A DNA stretch of 64,000 nt. It comes from Hermatobates lingyangjiaoensis (taxonomy: Eukaryota > Arthropoda > Insecta > Hemiptera > Hermatobatidae). Numbering within the stretch: position 1 is the stretch's first letter; each line of letters begins with the position of its first letter. The notes beneath the pieces are model-generated. The model was not told where the DNA came from, made no database searches, and saw only the letters and a list, made by a program, of their open reading frames with translations. The DNA is taken from the NCBI GenBank assembly GCA_026182355.1, contig JAPFBL010000536.1, positions 104,501-168,500 of the forward strand, in the 5' to 3' direction. Position numbers and translations under genes: made by a program. Of the stretch, positions 23,662 to 33,952 are shown piece by piece.

Positions 23662-26600
23662 CTGCACACAAACACTCAATGGTCAAATATAAATCAACGA
23701 ACCTGCCTTACTTTGTGTTATATATAGCGAAAAGAGTGAGCCAATCTACTCCCACATTCCCTACGCTGCCCACAAGCAATCGGCCATGAACGCAACATAG
23801 AGTGCTGGCAGAAGTTGTGGGAAGAAGCGGCCAGTGGTCAGCTTACGAAAAGATTCTTACCATCTGTTAGAAAAAGAACACATAAAAACCTCATGGTGGA
23901 ATGGAAAGTTACTCAGTTTCTAACAGGGCATGGAAGATTTGGTCACTACCTTCACTGCCTGAAGATTGTTAACTCTTCAGGGTGCAAGTGCGACGGCAGG
24001 TCGGCTCAAACAGTAGTGCACATACTGTTTGACTGCGTTGCGTTGAACTCTGAAAGCAGCAGGTTGGAGAGACGAGTGGTGACTGCTGGAGGTCACCCCC
24101 ACCGTTTGTAGCTTTGCTGGACAAGGGGCCTGGTCGTTGCTTTTAAGGAAATAGTGAAAAAATATTTCAACTTACTTAACTGAGCCAGAGTACTGTGCTA
24201 TTAATATGAGATGTCGCGATTGCTCTGCCACCCCTATGACCAATTGTCATTGTCATTATCATTGTGTCATTGTGTGGTTATTCTTTTGTTTCGTGTTATT
24301 TCTTGATATTATATTATATTGTTTTTATTCTATTGTTATTTATTTATCTTATCCTGAAATTATTATTGTCTTATATTTTGTCAAGATTTTTATAATTATT
24401 GTAAGCAGTACTGGTTATAAAAAAAAAACAGTAGTAGCAAAACCTATTATGTGATGGCAAGCATTAAATAAAGTGCTGGGAAAGAAATGATTGGCTAAAA
24501 TGAATGGCGTGCTTGTTACAATGTTATGATTTTAACCGAACTTAGCCGGTGTAACAGGCTCTAAGTGCTAGGTATTCATAAAGTTCTAAGAGGTCCGTTC
24601 ACAATCACATGGTAACTTTAAACTGTTAACGCTAGGCGCGCTACTGTCATTGAAAAATGAGGGAACTAGCTGCCTTTAAAAGACCTCCTATGTAGTTCTA
24701 GGAACCTAATACTCAGAGCCTAATACATCGGCTAAATTCGGTTGGTATCGGCCCGAACGCAAGTAATTTTTTTTTTACTGAATTATATTAAAATTCTACT
24801 ATTAACTGAGTTTTTAAAATGAATTTACTTTTAATCAAATAAATTTACTTTTATTTCTTAGATTTAAAAAGAAATTTATTTCTCAAGTGAATTCTGGTAA
24901 AACTTAATATTTATTTATTATTCTTTTTAATGTGTTACACTGATTATTACGTATTATTATGTGTTACTGATTATAATGCCACAATGATTATAAATCCGTC
25001 CAAATCTCGAACAGAACTTCTATGATGATAACTATATTTTACTAATGGTGAAGTTGAAAATTACCTGTGAAGACCTCCGTGCCAATCCCCGTGATGAAAG
25101 GGAGTAGACGAGACTCTTGCAGTTGAACTGTGAGATTGAGTGAACCTAAATACTGGTCAACTGTCTCCAGGACAAAGTCAATCGCTTGATGTTCGTTAAC
25201 TAGAAGGTTGTTGGCCAGTTGCCTCGCCATAACCGTTGTGTGTTCCGTAGCAACCAAACTGACTCCAGGAGCCAGGTTTAGACGAGTAGCCTTTGCTAGT
25301 TCTCCCAAGGTGCGAGCCAACTCTGCTTGTAGACAAATGGTTGAATAGTTGCCTTTGCACCCGGCTACCTGCAGCATCATTAACATTTTGAATTGTTTTA
25401 TAAAATAGGTGTAGTGTTTGATTAAGGTATGAGCTAGGGAATCAACGAACAAAATATGTTAAAACAACTATATATTTTCAAAATATATAGTGCAAAACAG
25501 AGTTAGTAACATAACCTTACTAAGGCAAGTATGAATTTTTTTTAGTTTATATTTTGCGTTGTTTTTCTGGTTCAGTTTCACACTTTCTATTCATATTTTA
25601 TATTATAATGTAACCTGAGAGATGATAAAATCTTTCGTGAGGAGACTAAATAAATAACTTGAAACAAAAAACTCGAATTCAAAAATATTTACTTCTAAAC
25701 TAACTAAATTTTGTATTCCTGATAGTTACATTTTACTTGATTCCAGTTATTTACTAAAAATGTCAGTAACTATAAAAATAATTGTATCTTCAATTATAGA
25801 TCAGTTTTACTCACCAATAATACAGATTATACTTTGAGTTTTTAAGTTCTTTGACATTAAATTCCATTTCTCTATTTCAAGCAATCTTGTGTTTACTTTC
25901 AGGGAATAGATTCAATTCATAAGCGGCTTCCATATTTTGTTCTGTTCCAGGGAGGAAAAAAATAAGGGAAATTCTAACTTTTCTTTATTCTAATTATAAC
26001 AATCAATATGTTTGTTATAAACATATAACAATGTTATATATATATATATATATACATATATATATTATATAATTAATCTGTTTCACAAAGATTAATTATT
26101 GAGATTCACACGAAATAAATGCACATTCATTTAATCCGCATCTATTTCGGATTATCTATTTATTAAGCACCAATCTCAATACTACTCAATGTGCATTCAT
26201 TACCTTTCTTTTCATTGTGCATTACATAGTTCCCAGGTACTCTTGCACGTAAGTTTTTTACAAACCGAGGGAGATCAACAAAACTTTTCATGAAACGTTA
26301 ATTATAAAAGTTTGATTTAAATCTGGAAAACTTACCTATTATGGAATGTAAGGGATATTTTTTTGTCATTTAATTCAAGAATAAAACGAAGAAATGTAAT
26401 TAATTCGCAATAAGGATTATAATAAGATAAATTATACAACTGTTTTGGGTAATTTAAAATAATTGAAGTTTAATTTGAAGTAAGCACGAGTAACACACAT
26501 TACTCAAAGTTATTAATAGATCAAATATAATATAAAATAATCTAATAAAAAACTTATTAGATTATTGTGACTTTGTTTAAATTATTTGTTTTACAGTTGT

Positions 26601-27661
26601 AATAATTCACTTTGATTTCAATGTTTTCATTTTGTCTCGGCGATTTTAAGAAACACTTTGTTATTCATTCAACCATGTTAGTTTTTCAATTATCATCAGT
26701 GTATCAGTTTTGGTTGTGGGCGGTAGATCCCAAAAAAAGGACCCTGATCAGCATCAAAATACCGTAGTTAGTTCCTCTAAAGAAAGCTCCATCATAACAT
26801 AGAAGATCCATATGTTTCTTTGTATCTAAATGTCTCCAGTTTTATTTCTATAGCGGACAGACAGACTAACTTTATATTTTATGTATAAAGTTAGGTTTTA
26901 GCATCAAATACCAAAAAAATGATTTATTTTTTTTTAATTTTTTATTTTTCCTAAAAATATGGTATAATATACCCTGCATAGCAGATGTTATTTAATAAAT
27001 ATTACATTTATTTTTTTTTTAAAAAATACCGTAATTAGTTCCCCCGAAAAAAGTGATGTAAGATCCATATGTTTCTTTGTATCTAAATATCTCCAGTTTT
27101 ATTTCTAAAGCGGACAGACGAACATTGTATTTTATATATACAGATTTTCGAAATAATTTAAAATAATCCAAGTGTTTTGAACTTCAGTATGGTATATATG
27201 TATTTTCAAGTTGACATACTGTTTTAAATATAAATTTGAATATTTTAAAATAAACTTGGATAATTTTAATTTAAGCTTGGATTATTACAAGTTACACTTG
27301 GACCATTTTATATTACAGTTACTATTTTTAAATTATTTTAAATTTAACTTGGATTATTTTAAATTACACTTAAAATATTTTAAATTAAACTTGGATTATT
27401 TTAAATTACACTTAAAATATTTTAAATTAAACTTGGATTATTTTAAATTACACTTAAAATATTTTAAATTAAACTTGGATCATTTTAAGGTAACCCGAAA
27501 ATGTTGTCGTTGCAGAAGGACAACCACTGCTTGAATGGCTTGACTTTCGTTTCTAAGTGTTCGTTACGAGCGGGAGGTAACGTTACCTGTGGGAGGATAT
27601 GCAGAGCTGCAAAGGTAGACGATATCAAGACGAGCCAGTGGTTGCAGAATACTGAAGCCAT
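23339..27661 (-). CDS. Osiris-family protein, three exons, 233 residues
   Basis: The exons are 27661-27587, 25368-25065 and 23661-23339, joined in phase 0 and phase 1, 702 bases in all, with TAA at 23341-23339. Residues 1-25 look like a signal peptide (MASVFCNHWLVLISSTFAAL). Next come two cysteines (VAGCKGNYSTICLQAEL), the stretch LNLAPGVSLV, and a V-D-Q-Y-L-G-S-L-N-L-T-V-Q-L block. Exon 3 gives a long hydrophobic segment (VGFALLAAIAGKALTASLFA), then ITQYDIISTRP and an Ala/Tyr-rich tail. Osiris proteins are known to have exactly this order (signal peptide, two-Cys region, DUF1676, membrane segment, YxxΦ-type tail motif). They are insect proteins usually found in tandem clusters and linked to cuticle formation and endosomal traffic. 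Which Osiris number it is cannot be told. A minus-strand AATAAA lies at 23247-23242, about 90 bp after the stop. Confidence 0.75.
23745..24130 (+). pseudogene. Non-LTR retrotransposon fragment after RNase H
   Basis: It encodes ECWQKLWEEAASGQLTKRFL then PSVRKR, then VTQFLTGHGRFGHYLHCLKI and SGCKCDGRSAQTVVHILFDC. W-Q..W..G..T..F-P-S-V, L-T-G-H-G-x-F-x-x-Y-L and C-x-C-x..Q-T-V-x-H-I-L-F-x-C form the standard C-terminal signature of R1/Jockey-type ORF2. It lies in intron 2 of the Osiris gene, antisense to it. No intact 3' end is visible. Confidence 0.75.
24200..25060. other. Osiris intron 2, remainder
   Basis: AT-rich. A GC-richer patch at 24540-24770 has two related segments (ccggtgtaacaggctctaag and cctaatactcagagcctaat) that may be the ends of a decayed DNA element. 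I could not confirm it. Confidence 0.35.
25065..25368 (-). CDS. Osiris gene exon 2
   Basis: The acceptor follows aatgatgctgcag and the donor is g|gtaatt. It encodes the two-cysteine region and most of the DUF1676-like domain, ending EVFTG across the junction. Confidence 0.75.
25369..26740. other. Osiris intron 1, distal part
   Basis: AT-rich with a (TA)n tract at 26036-26053. No further exon or structured repeat recognised. Confidence 0.45.
26755..27145 (+). repeat. Two direct copies of a short repeat
   Basis: Copies at about 26755-26895 and 27020-27145 share ataccgtagttagttcc, agatccatatgtttctttgt and then ctccagttttatttcta, and end near tatttta(t/c)atata. The family is unknown; the second copy lacks part of the first. 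Confidence 0.65.
27349..27488 (+). repeat. 42-bp tandem repeat, about 3.3 copies
   Basis: The unit reads cttggattattttaaattac then acttaaaatattttaaatta, plus aa. The copies are almost identical. Degenerate earlier units reach back to about 27230. It lies in Osiris intron 1, about 100 bp from the exon 1 donor. Confidence 0.85.
27587..27661 (-). CDS. Osiris gene exon 1 (signal peptide)
   Basis: ATG at 27661-27659; it encodes 25 residues ending LHILPQ at the donor gtaacg. The hydrophobic core WLVLISSTFAAL is typical of a secretory signal. Confidence 0.7.
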
Positions 27662-28466
27662 GACTAGATCTTACTTCAGCAAAGACTCCTTTTAACTAAT
27701 CTCTTTTATCCCCTCTCTGTTTCAGCCTGATTGTTTTCTCCTAGATATCTATTTCAATCTAATTTAAAAAAAAAAAAAACAAAGGCTAAACATAAAAAAA
27801 AAATATCCATCTGTTTGTAGGTACTTATTAGAATCTGTTAAGCGTAACACTCGAAGTAAATGATTTTTCTTTTGCCTTCATACGTACTACTGCTAGACAT
27901 GCACAAATGAAGTTGAAATAAAAAAAGAAAAATTAATTTCTTTATCCAACGAAAACCTTTGGAGAAACCATATGACCACTGTTCACGACCTTTGCAATGT
28001 ATTTTTCATTCTTTTTATGAATCACACCCAGTTAAATACCGTAACAGAAAATAATTTACTTACTGATTTTCTAAATAAACAAAATTTCACAGCATAGGAT
28101 ATTACTTCCTCAATCTTAACAGCACACTAAAGTTATCTTTTTTTTTTTTTTTTGAAACCCACAAAGAATTCTGTACAATACATGTATTACCATACTTTAA
28201 TAAATTTATTTTGAAAAAAAAATTAAAAAGAAATATGTACCAAATAAAATGTACAAAAAATACATTATTTAATTAAATAAATCAACTAATTGTCAGGGTT
28301 GCAGGATAAATGTTCGACTCGGATTTCCAGAAGTATTATTTTTTGTGATTTCAAGAGTCAGACTCCAGGTTGTAATATTCAAATTCTGAAACGGATTTAT
28401 ATATTTCTTGCACTGAAATTTGGTGCATGTATAATATACAATTACTGCATTAGGCTTCATCTAATA

Positions 28467-29225
28467 CAGGGTTTCCCAAACTTTTTCTGGCTGGCGCCCC
28501 CTTGTCTTCTAGAATAGACTGCCAGCGCCCCCTTGTCTTCTAGAATAGCATGCCAGTGCCCCCTACCCCTCCCCCCCCCCCCCCATAAAAATGGAAAGAT
28601 ATGCCAAGCCTATCAGAACTAACCTATTCTATTCAGGTTTAACTTTTTTGGAGAAAGAAGAAATAAATCTCAAGTTAGTTACCTTCCGAGGTTTCAAATG
28701 TTTCTCTAGCTGCTAGACAGCTAGAGTCTAGCTGTCATGCAATCTACAGCCACAATCGATCTTTACAGAATTGAGACTGCGGTCTACTATTTATATAGGT
28801 AACGATCATTTCATTCTTCTTATCTCGACCAAAAACTCATTTACTTCCGATCAAGGCTGACCTCTTAATCCATAGGACATAAGTGAAAGAGCAGCTTATG
28901 TTTTTATTCCCTTTATTTTGACCAAAAACTCTCTTTTACTCTCGACCGGGGCTGACCCCTTAATCCTCAGGTAAAAGAGCGGCATATCTTTTAAAATTCT
29001 TATTTCGAATTTTTAATACTTGTATGGTTTTTGATTGTTACCGCCAACAGTTTGGGACGGTGGTGTAAGTATTGTAGCAGCCAGCTGCTACATTAGCTAC
29101 ACTGTCGCCACCAACCATCTATTTTTTAGTTACCGCCCCCCCAACCCGCCTATTTTTGCGTTACCGCCCCCCCATATCAAACCACCGCCCCCGGGGGGCG
29201 GTACCGCCCACTTTGGGAAACGCTG
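28467..29225. mobile_element. Non-autonomous hAT element with 8-bp target duplication
   Basis: Terminal repeats cagggtttcccaaac (left) and, inverted at the right, cagcgtttcccaaag. The exact 8-bp duplication atctaata is at 28459-28466 and 29226-29233. The inside has a poly(C) run and repeated gccagcgcccccttgtcttc segments but no transposase. It lies in the DNA between PAN2 and the Osiris gene. Confidence 0.9.
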
Positions 29226-29234
29226 ATCTAATAT

Positions 29235-30560
29235 ATGCTAGCTCATACTCTCATCAAGGTGATACCACATAGTTAAGAGTAAATAATAAAGCGTTCAGTT
29301 GTAGTTGTTCGAATAATTAGTTTGACAAAATAGATGAATGCAGCCTTACCTGGTCTCCTTGCCGATTTCTAGTTGTCAACTTCTCCTTCAACTCTTCTAT
29401 TGATTAACACATGATAAGTCTATTTGTTTTCATTTAACTATACGGCTAGGTTGTATCTGGAAAGCTGGCTCATTTGAATCTGATTTGCTGTTATGAGTTC
29501 GTCATCATGGATGATCAAGTTTTCTGAATGATCAGCCAATAATAACGAAGTTCAATCGGAACTCCTTAAAGCTAATGGTGGTAGGTGACCCTAAGGTATT
29601 TACGGATATGACTTTGTCTCTACTGTAGGCTGGATATCAGTAAGCTTTAACAGTGTTGTTCTGAAGAGAGTACAGTCTTCACTGAGTTGCGGTATCCCTG
29701 GGAAAGCTACTTCCCAAGTGTCTACATGCAGTACATACTCCTCCCAGCTACAATATATCAATTACAATATGAATTCAACTATTACAACTTAAATTTATTA
29801 TTTTTCTCTTTTCAAAACTAATAGGGTTGTTACGTCATTTTATTGAAGTTGATTTAATATTCATACTTATCAGGTGTCCAGGTTTCATGGGTCGTAGTCA
29901 ACAAAAACTTAAAGAAATTCTCTCAATAGAGTGAGACTCATTTTGGTTTTAGGTGAACGAATTTATTAGGTAAATTCTACTATTTATATATTAGGTAAAT
30001 TCTACTATTTATAAATTTTACCACTCTTAAGTTTATAATAATATATTATGTTTATAACTGGCCAATTTTTAGTTTCCAGGATTGTTCGTATAAAGAAATA
30101 CGAAGAGAATGGGGATTAACTGGAGGAGGTATTGGACGTTGAGGTACATATTAAAAGACCCGAAGGTTGAAATATACCAGAAAAAAGAGGGTTTTGGAAA
30201 AGTGATTGTCTCCTGCAATCACCCATGGTGCTCAAACGTGGCCAGCAACAGTAAGGAATATGAGGAAACTCTGGGCCATACAAAGAGCAATGGAGGGAAG
30301 TTTACTAGGGATTAAGAAACAGGACAAAATAATGAAATAATAAATAGAAAAACTGAAATGAAAAATATTTTGACTATAGTGTGAATCATGCCATTCAATG
30401 CAATATGTATGATGGATCTCGTGAAATTCTCTCAACGTTAAAAAGATGTTACTTTAAAATTTCTTTTTACAAAAAGTGAATATACTTTTATATTTAGTGT
30501 AGTACATATGTTTCATAAAATGAACCTTAAGATGTCTTAAAGACCCGGACAATCCATCGT
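29235..30560. other. Intergenic DNA with no recognised feature
   Basis: No terminal repeats. A short open frame at 30109-30315 (YWTLRYILKDPKVEIYQKKE) ends within 70 codons and resembles no family that I know. The pair ttaggtaaattctactattt occurs twice in tandem at 29967-30016. Confidence 0.4.
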
Positions 30561-30592
30561 AAAACTTAGTTCCCATTAACTATATTTTCAAT

Positions 30593-30877
30593 CATTAGTT
30601 GTGCAATCCGTAATTGTGTGGTATTTACTCATTCTGAGGTAAAATGGATAAACGAACAAAAGTCTCCACACAAATGAAGTTTTATTCAACGTGTTTGTGA
30701 TGAACACAAAGTGTTCCAAACGCGTTGAATAAAACTTCATTTGTGTGGAGACTTTTATTGGTTTATCCATTTTACCTCAGAATGTTTGTGATGAACACAA
30801 AGTGTTCGAAACGCGTTGAATAAAACTTCATTTGTATGGAGACTTTTGTTGGTTTATCCATTTTACCTCAGAGTGAG
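30593..30877. mobile_element. Family A hammerhead-like foldback with 15-bp target duplication
   Basis: It is flanked by the exact 15-bp repeat aactatattttcaat at 30578-30592 and 30878-30892. The left end cattagttgtgcaatccg matches the left ends of the elements at 52085 and 58667. Inside are three arm copies around gatgaacacaaagtgttc (30698-30715, 30788-30805 and an inverted portion). The upstream CTG of the core is replaced by gtttgtg, so these copies are probably not catalytic. Confidence 0.85.
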
Positions 30878-31318
30878 AACTATATTTTCAATTATGAATT
30901 TGCTTACAAATAAATGTGTGTAATATTAAAAAAATAATAATGGAATGAGGATTATTCCAATAATTCTGTGTCTTAGGACACAGTCGTGGTTGGGAAACGA
31001 ACTGATGAATGATTTTATATTGTTTAAGTACACATTTGAATTTGGCAGAAGAGATTTTACTAAACGACAAAAGTTTTGCAGACTAGAATCGTTCAGTTTC
31101 AAGTGATAAAATAAATCTGTGATTCAACTAAAGAAAGAACGCTGATTGCTTACATGTAGATGAATTTAACTTGGATCATATAGCAATAAACTATCAACAA
31201 TAAAAAAACAAACAAAGAATCTCACTTCGTTATTTCACTTTTAACAAAAATCTCAATTTACTTGAATAATCCATGTCTGATCACTGCAAGAATTCAAACA
31301 ACTTGAACCGACAAGTCG

Positions 31319-31516
31319 TTAATTAGAAAAACATCCAGTTCCACTCGACTTGTCTCCGCAGAACAAAGCGATTCTCCTCGGTCCTCCATACACCGCTGCC
31401 TTTCTTATCATTGCAATTGCTTTCCCGATGGCACCTACATAGCAGGTCATCATAAACTGTTTCAATGTTGACTCAAACGCTACTCTCTCTTCAACAAAAG
31501 CTTTCCTTAAAGACAT
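31319..31516 (-). CDS. Unrecognised 65-residue open frame
   Basis: The frame opens MSLRKAFVEERVAFESTLKQ and continues with YVGAIGKAIAMIRKAAVYGG and a TAA stop. Base composition is richer in GC than the flanks, which weakly favours coding. The ATG has A at -3. No domain is recognised; it could be a first exon, a small gene or an old transposon piece. Confidence 0.2.
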   Translation of the reverse strand: MSLRKAFVEERVAFESTLKQFMMTCYVGAIGKAIAMIRKAAVYGGPRRIALFCGDKSSGTGCFSN

Positions 31517-31759
31517 TTTTGACTACAATAACGACGATACTAGTGATAACAAGTCCCATTCCCTAGCAAAGAGATAAGTTCAATATTTATAATAAAAGTG
31601 GATAATCAAAATGCTACAAAAGGTTCAACATTTGAACCTAGTAAATGTCCTTACAGTTGTTATGTGTGTAAGGAAACTTCCGTATAGAATATTAACTAAA
31701 GATTCTAACGTTAATAAACGTTAAGCAAAATTTGAAACTCTTTATATATATATAAAAAT

Positions 31760-31885
31760 TTCACATGAACATGTGAAATAACAATCAATGGTCAAACCAC
31801 AATATGAAATGGGAAAACAAGACCAGGATCCCTCAACCGTAACAAGCGGTCTTCGTCAGAGTCAAAAACCGGGTTTTTAAAAAGC
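31760..31885 (-). ncRNA. Hammerhead-like motif, family B
   Basis: Minus-strand copy with core tcgtcag (plus-strand reading) at 31853-31859 and the family end stem-loop at about 31766-31790. It follows a short TA tract and directly abuts the PLE fragment that starts near 31890. Confidence 0.55.
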
Positions 31886-31899
31886 AGTTTAAAAGATTT

Positions 31900-32813
31900 G
31901 AACAGTTTAAAAGTGAACTGCTTTTAAATCCTCTTTGTTTAGTATCAATACAAAAGAGAATGAACTTCCTTGATGTAAATATTAACTTGCAAAATAACAT
32001 ACTACAGACTTCTATTTACAGAAAGCCTACCAACACAGCATCATACCTAAATGCGAAGAGTGAATACCCTCAACGGAATAAAGACGCCACTCTCAGATTC
32101 CTCATCCACAGAACGTACAAGACCACCTCATCCTGGGACCTTTTTAACAGTAATATTCTTCAACCAAGCAAGGGCTAATCAACAATGGTTACTCAAACAA
32201 ATATTTCGACAACATTCTAAGACACTACCTGGAGAATAGATTCACCTCAGACAATAAGAGCCTAAAAACAGGCACAAACTACAAAATATTATACAAGAAC
32301 CAGTATACAGATGAATATAAGACTGATGAACGTGTCTTGAAAAGTATTAAAAAAAGCCATGTTAAATGTATTAAGCCTGAGGATAGTTTGACCCTGACAA
32401 CCTACTACCAAAGCCCTTCAATAGGCAGTTTAATAATGAAAAATAGTCTTAGGGCAAAAGAAACAAATCTTGTATATGAGTACTCATGTAATATCGGGAG
32501 CTGCGAGGCCCGTAAAAGCTCATATATAGGAATGACCACGACTTCATTATCAAGAAGAATTATGATGCACCTTTCTGCCAGCGCGCCAAAATGCCATACA
32601 ACAGCACTCCATAAGAAAAAACTCACAAGAGAATTCATGGTCAATTCCATGAAAATTATCGCTAAAGAAAGAAACCATGTTAAATTACAAATATTAGAAG
32701 CATTAATAATTCAAGAAAAGCAGCCAGCCATAAATATCCAACTTAATAATTCTTGTCGAATTTTAAAACTATTTTCCAACAGTCCAAACCAGATTAGCCA
32801 GGTAGTAGAGTAG
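31900..32813 (+). pseudogene. Penelope-like element: RT C-terminal part and GIY-YIG endonuclease
   Basis: From about 31940 the frame gives MNFLDVNINLQNNILQTSIY then RKPTNTASYLNAKSEYP, the PLE region after the RT palm. After frameshifts at about 32090-32175, an uninterrupted 158-residue frame (32337-32813) runs through VYEYSCNIGSCEARKSSYIG to MTTTSLSRRIMMHLSASAPK and ends SNSPNQISQVVE. V-Y-x-Y-x-C..C..S-Y-I-G-x-T..L..R..H is the GIY-YIG nuclease typical of Penelope-like proteins, with the early Cys pair. The upstream RT is missing. It is the best-preserved PLE segment here. Confidence 0.8.
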
Positions 32814-32929
32814 GTGAGTCCAACCACCCTACTTTAATCCCCCATAATGCCCCGTTATCCAGAGCGATGTCCTGTGAACATTCCAATAGTAATCCACCTC
32901 TATATATAAACTAACAATCCTACTACTAT

Positions 32930-32985
32930 TGTCCTGATGATGAATGTGGTACATTCGAAACATGTCGACTAACAATATTGGCGAT
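32930..32985 (+). ncRNA. Hammerhead-like motif downstream of a PLE frame (family E)
   Basis: CTGATGA-t-GAATGT-ggt-ACATTC-GAAAC at 32935-32963, with a six-pair stem II. It sits about 120 bp after the GIY-YIG stop codon, on the coding strand. PLEs are known to carry hammerhead ribozymes in their terminal repeats, and this position fits. The single base t between the core box and the stem is not canonical. Confidence 0.6.
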
Positions 32986-33000
32986 AAACTTTATAGTTTT

Positions 33001-33090
33001 AATGAAGAGACGAGGAAGGAATTCCGGAAACTGGAGAAATTGTGTAAGAAACAGATACAAACCAAATATGGGGCGTTATTTAACAATATA
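33001..33090 (+). pseudogene. PLE N-terminal coding start after the hammerhead-like motif
   Basis: RKEFRKLEKLCKKQIQTKYG then ALFNN follows 40 bp after the family E motif, then is cut by a (TA)n tract at 33088-33100. It is the same N-terminal segment as at 12281. Its place just after a PLE 3' end suggests a head-to-tail junction of two copies. Confidence 0.55.
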
Positions 33091-33111
33091 TATATATATA
33101 TTCTCGTATAT

Positions 33112-33385
33112 ACAGATTTCACATAAACACGTGAAATAACAATTTGAGTTGGGTTTTTGACTCTGATGAAGACCGCTTGTTAAGTTTGAAAGATCTTAGA
33201 CTTGTTTTCACATTTCATATATATACTATAAAAACGGATAAACGATCCAAACCGGACACAATACAAGTTCAAAAACGAAGTAGAATCACACACATAGTAA
33301 GGAAACACACTTAAAAATTGAAATTTTTAGCACAATCTATCTTCAGGAGAAAAGAGAGAGGGAGACTAAGCACATTATAGGCGCA
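33112..33385. repeat. Family B then family C hammerhead-like repeats
   Basis: Family B at 33112-33230 (core ctgatga at 33163-33169; start gatttcacataaacacg). Family C follows at about 33240-33385 (gatccaaaccggacac.. to cttcaggagaaaagagag). A short TA tract separates them. Confidence 0.55.
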
Positions 33386-33494
33386 ACGGCTAATAACCGA
33401 ACCGGTTTTTAAAATGCAGACTAGTTTTAATATCAAAGTATTAGGTAATGTGAAGTATTATTGAAAACTAGCTGACCCACCTACAACCAGCTTG

Positions 33495-33495
<1 letters not shown>

Positions 33496-33534
<39 letters not shown>
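33496..33534. repeat. (CT)n microsatellite
   Basis: About 19 uninterrupted CT units. It directly follows aactagctgacccacctac, the start of a dispersed repeat also seen at 34790 and 7075. Confidence 0.95.
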
Positions 33535-33537
<3 letters not shown>

Positions 33538-33779
33538 ATCCTAAAGACTGAATGCCGAAATTTCATTTTCTGGCATTTAGTGTTCCAGACACCACTTACA
33601 TTTAGTATTTATCATATTTTAAAGCGTTTAAAACCACAAATAAATTTCAAATAATAATCATAAAACGACCATCCAAAAACAACAGACTTCAACAAGTGTT
33701 TATTTTTGTTTGTACAAAATAATTTATACTTTTTTTTCTTTATAAAAATCACATTAGAAAGACGGAATGGTCAGATTTT

Positions 33780-33952
33780 TCACGTATCATCACCTGGTAA
33801 CTTCCACTGTAAAGACTTGCCTATATCATACATTTCTTCTATTTTTTCATGTAGATTACCAACTTCTTGCATTTCTTTGTACTTTTTATATAGCTGAAAA
33901 GCAGTGCGAGCATCTTCAATCGAGTCATGAGTTTCAGATTGGATCTTCAAGC
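33780..33952 (-). CDS. PAN2: PAN2 terminal exon: exonuclease motif III
   Basis: Encodes [20 protein letters not shown] then [20 protein letters not shown] to LPGDDT and [12 protein letters not shown] supplies the His and last Asp of the DEDDh site. The tail ends soon after the domain, shorter than in vertebrates. Confidence 0.95.

Noticed and set aside
25195..25260. Reading Osiris exon 2 as part of a GPI-anchor or other enzyme
   Set aside because: Considered because of its hydrophobic third exon, but the signal peptide, two-Cys region, GVSLV and QYDII pattern fit Osiris far better.
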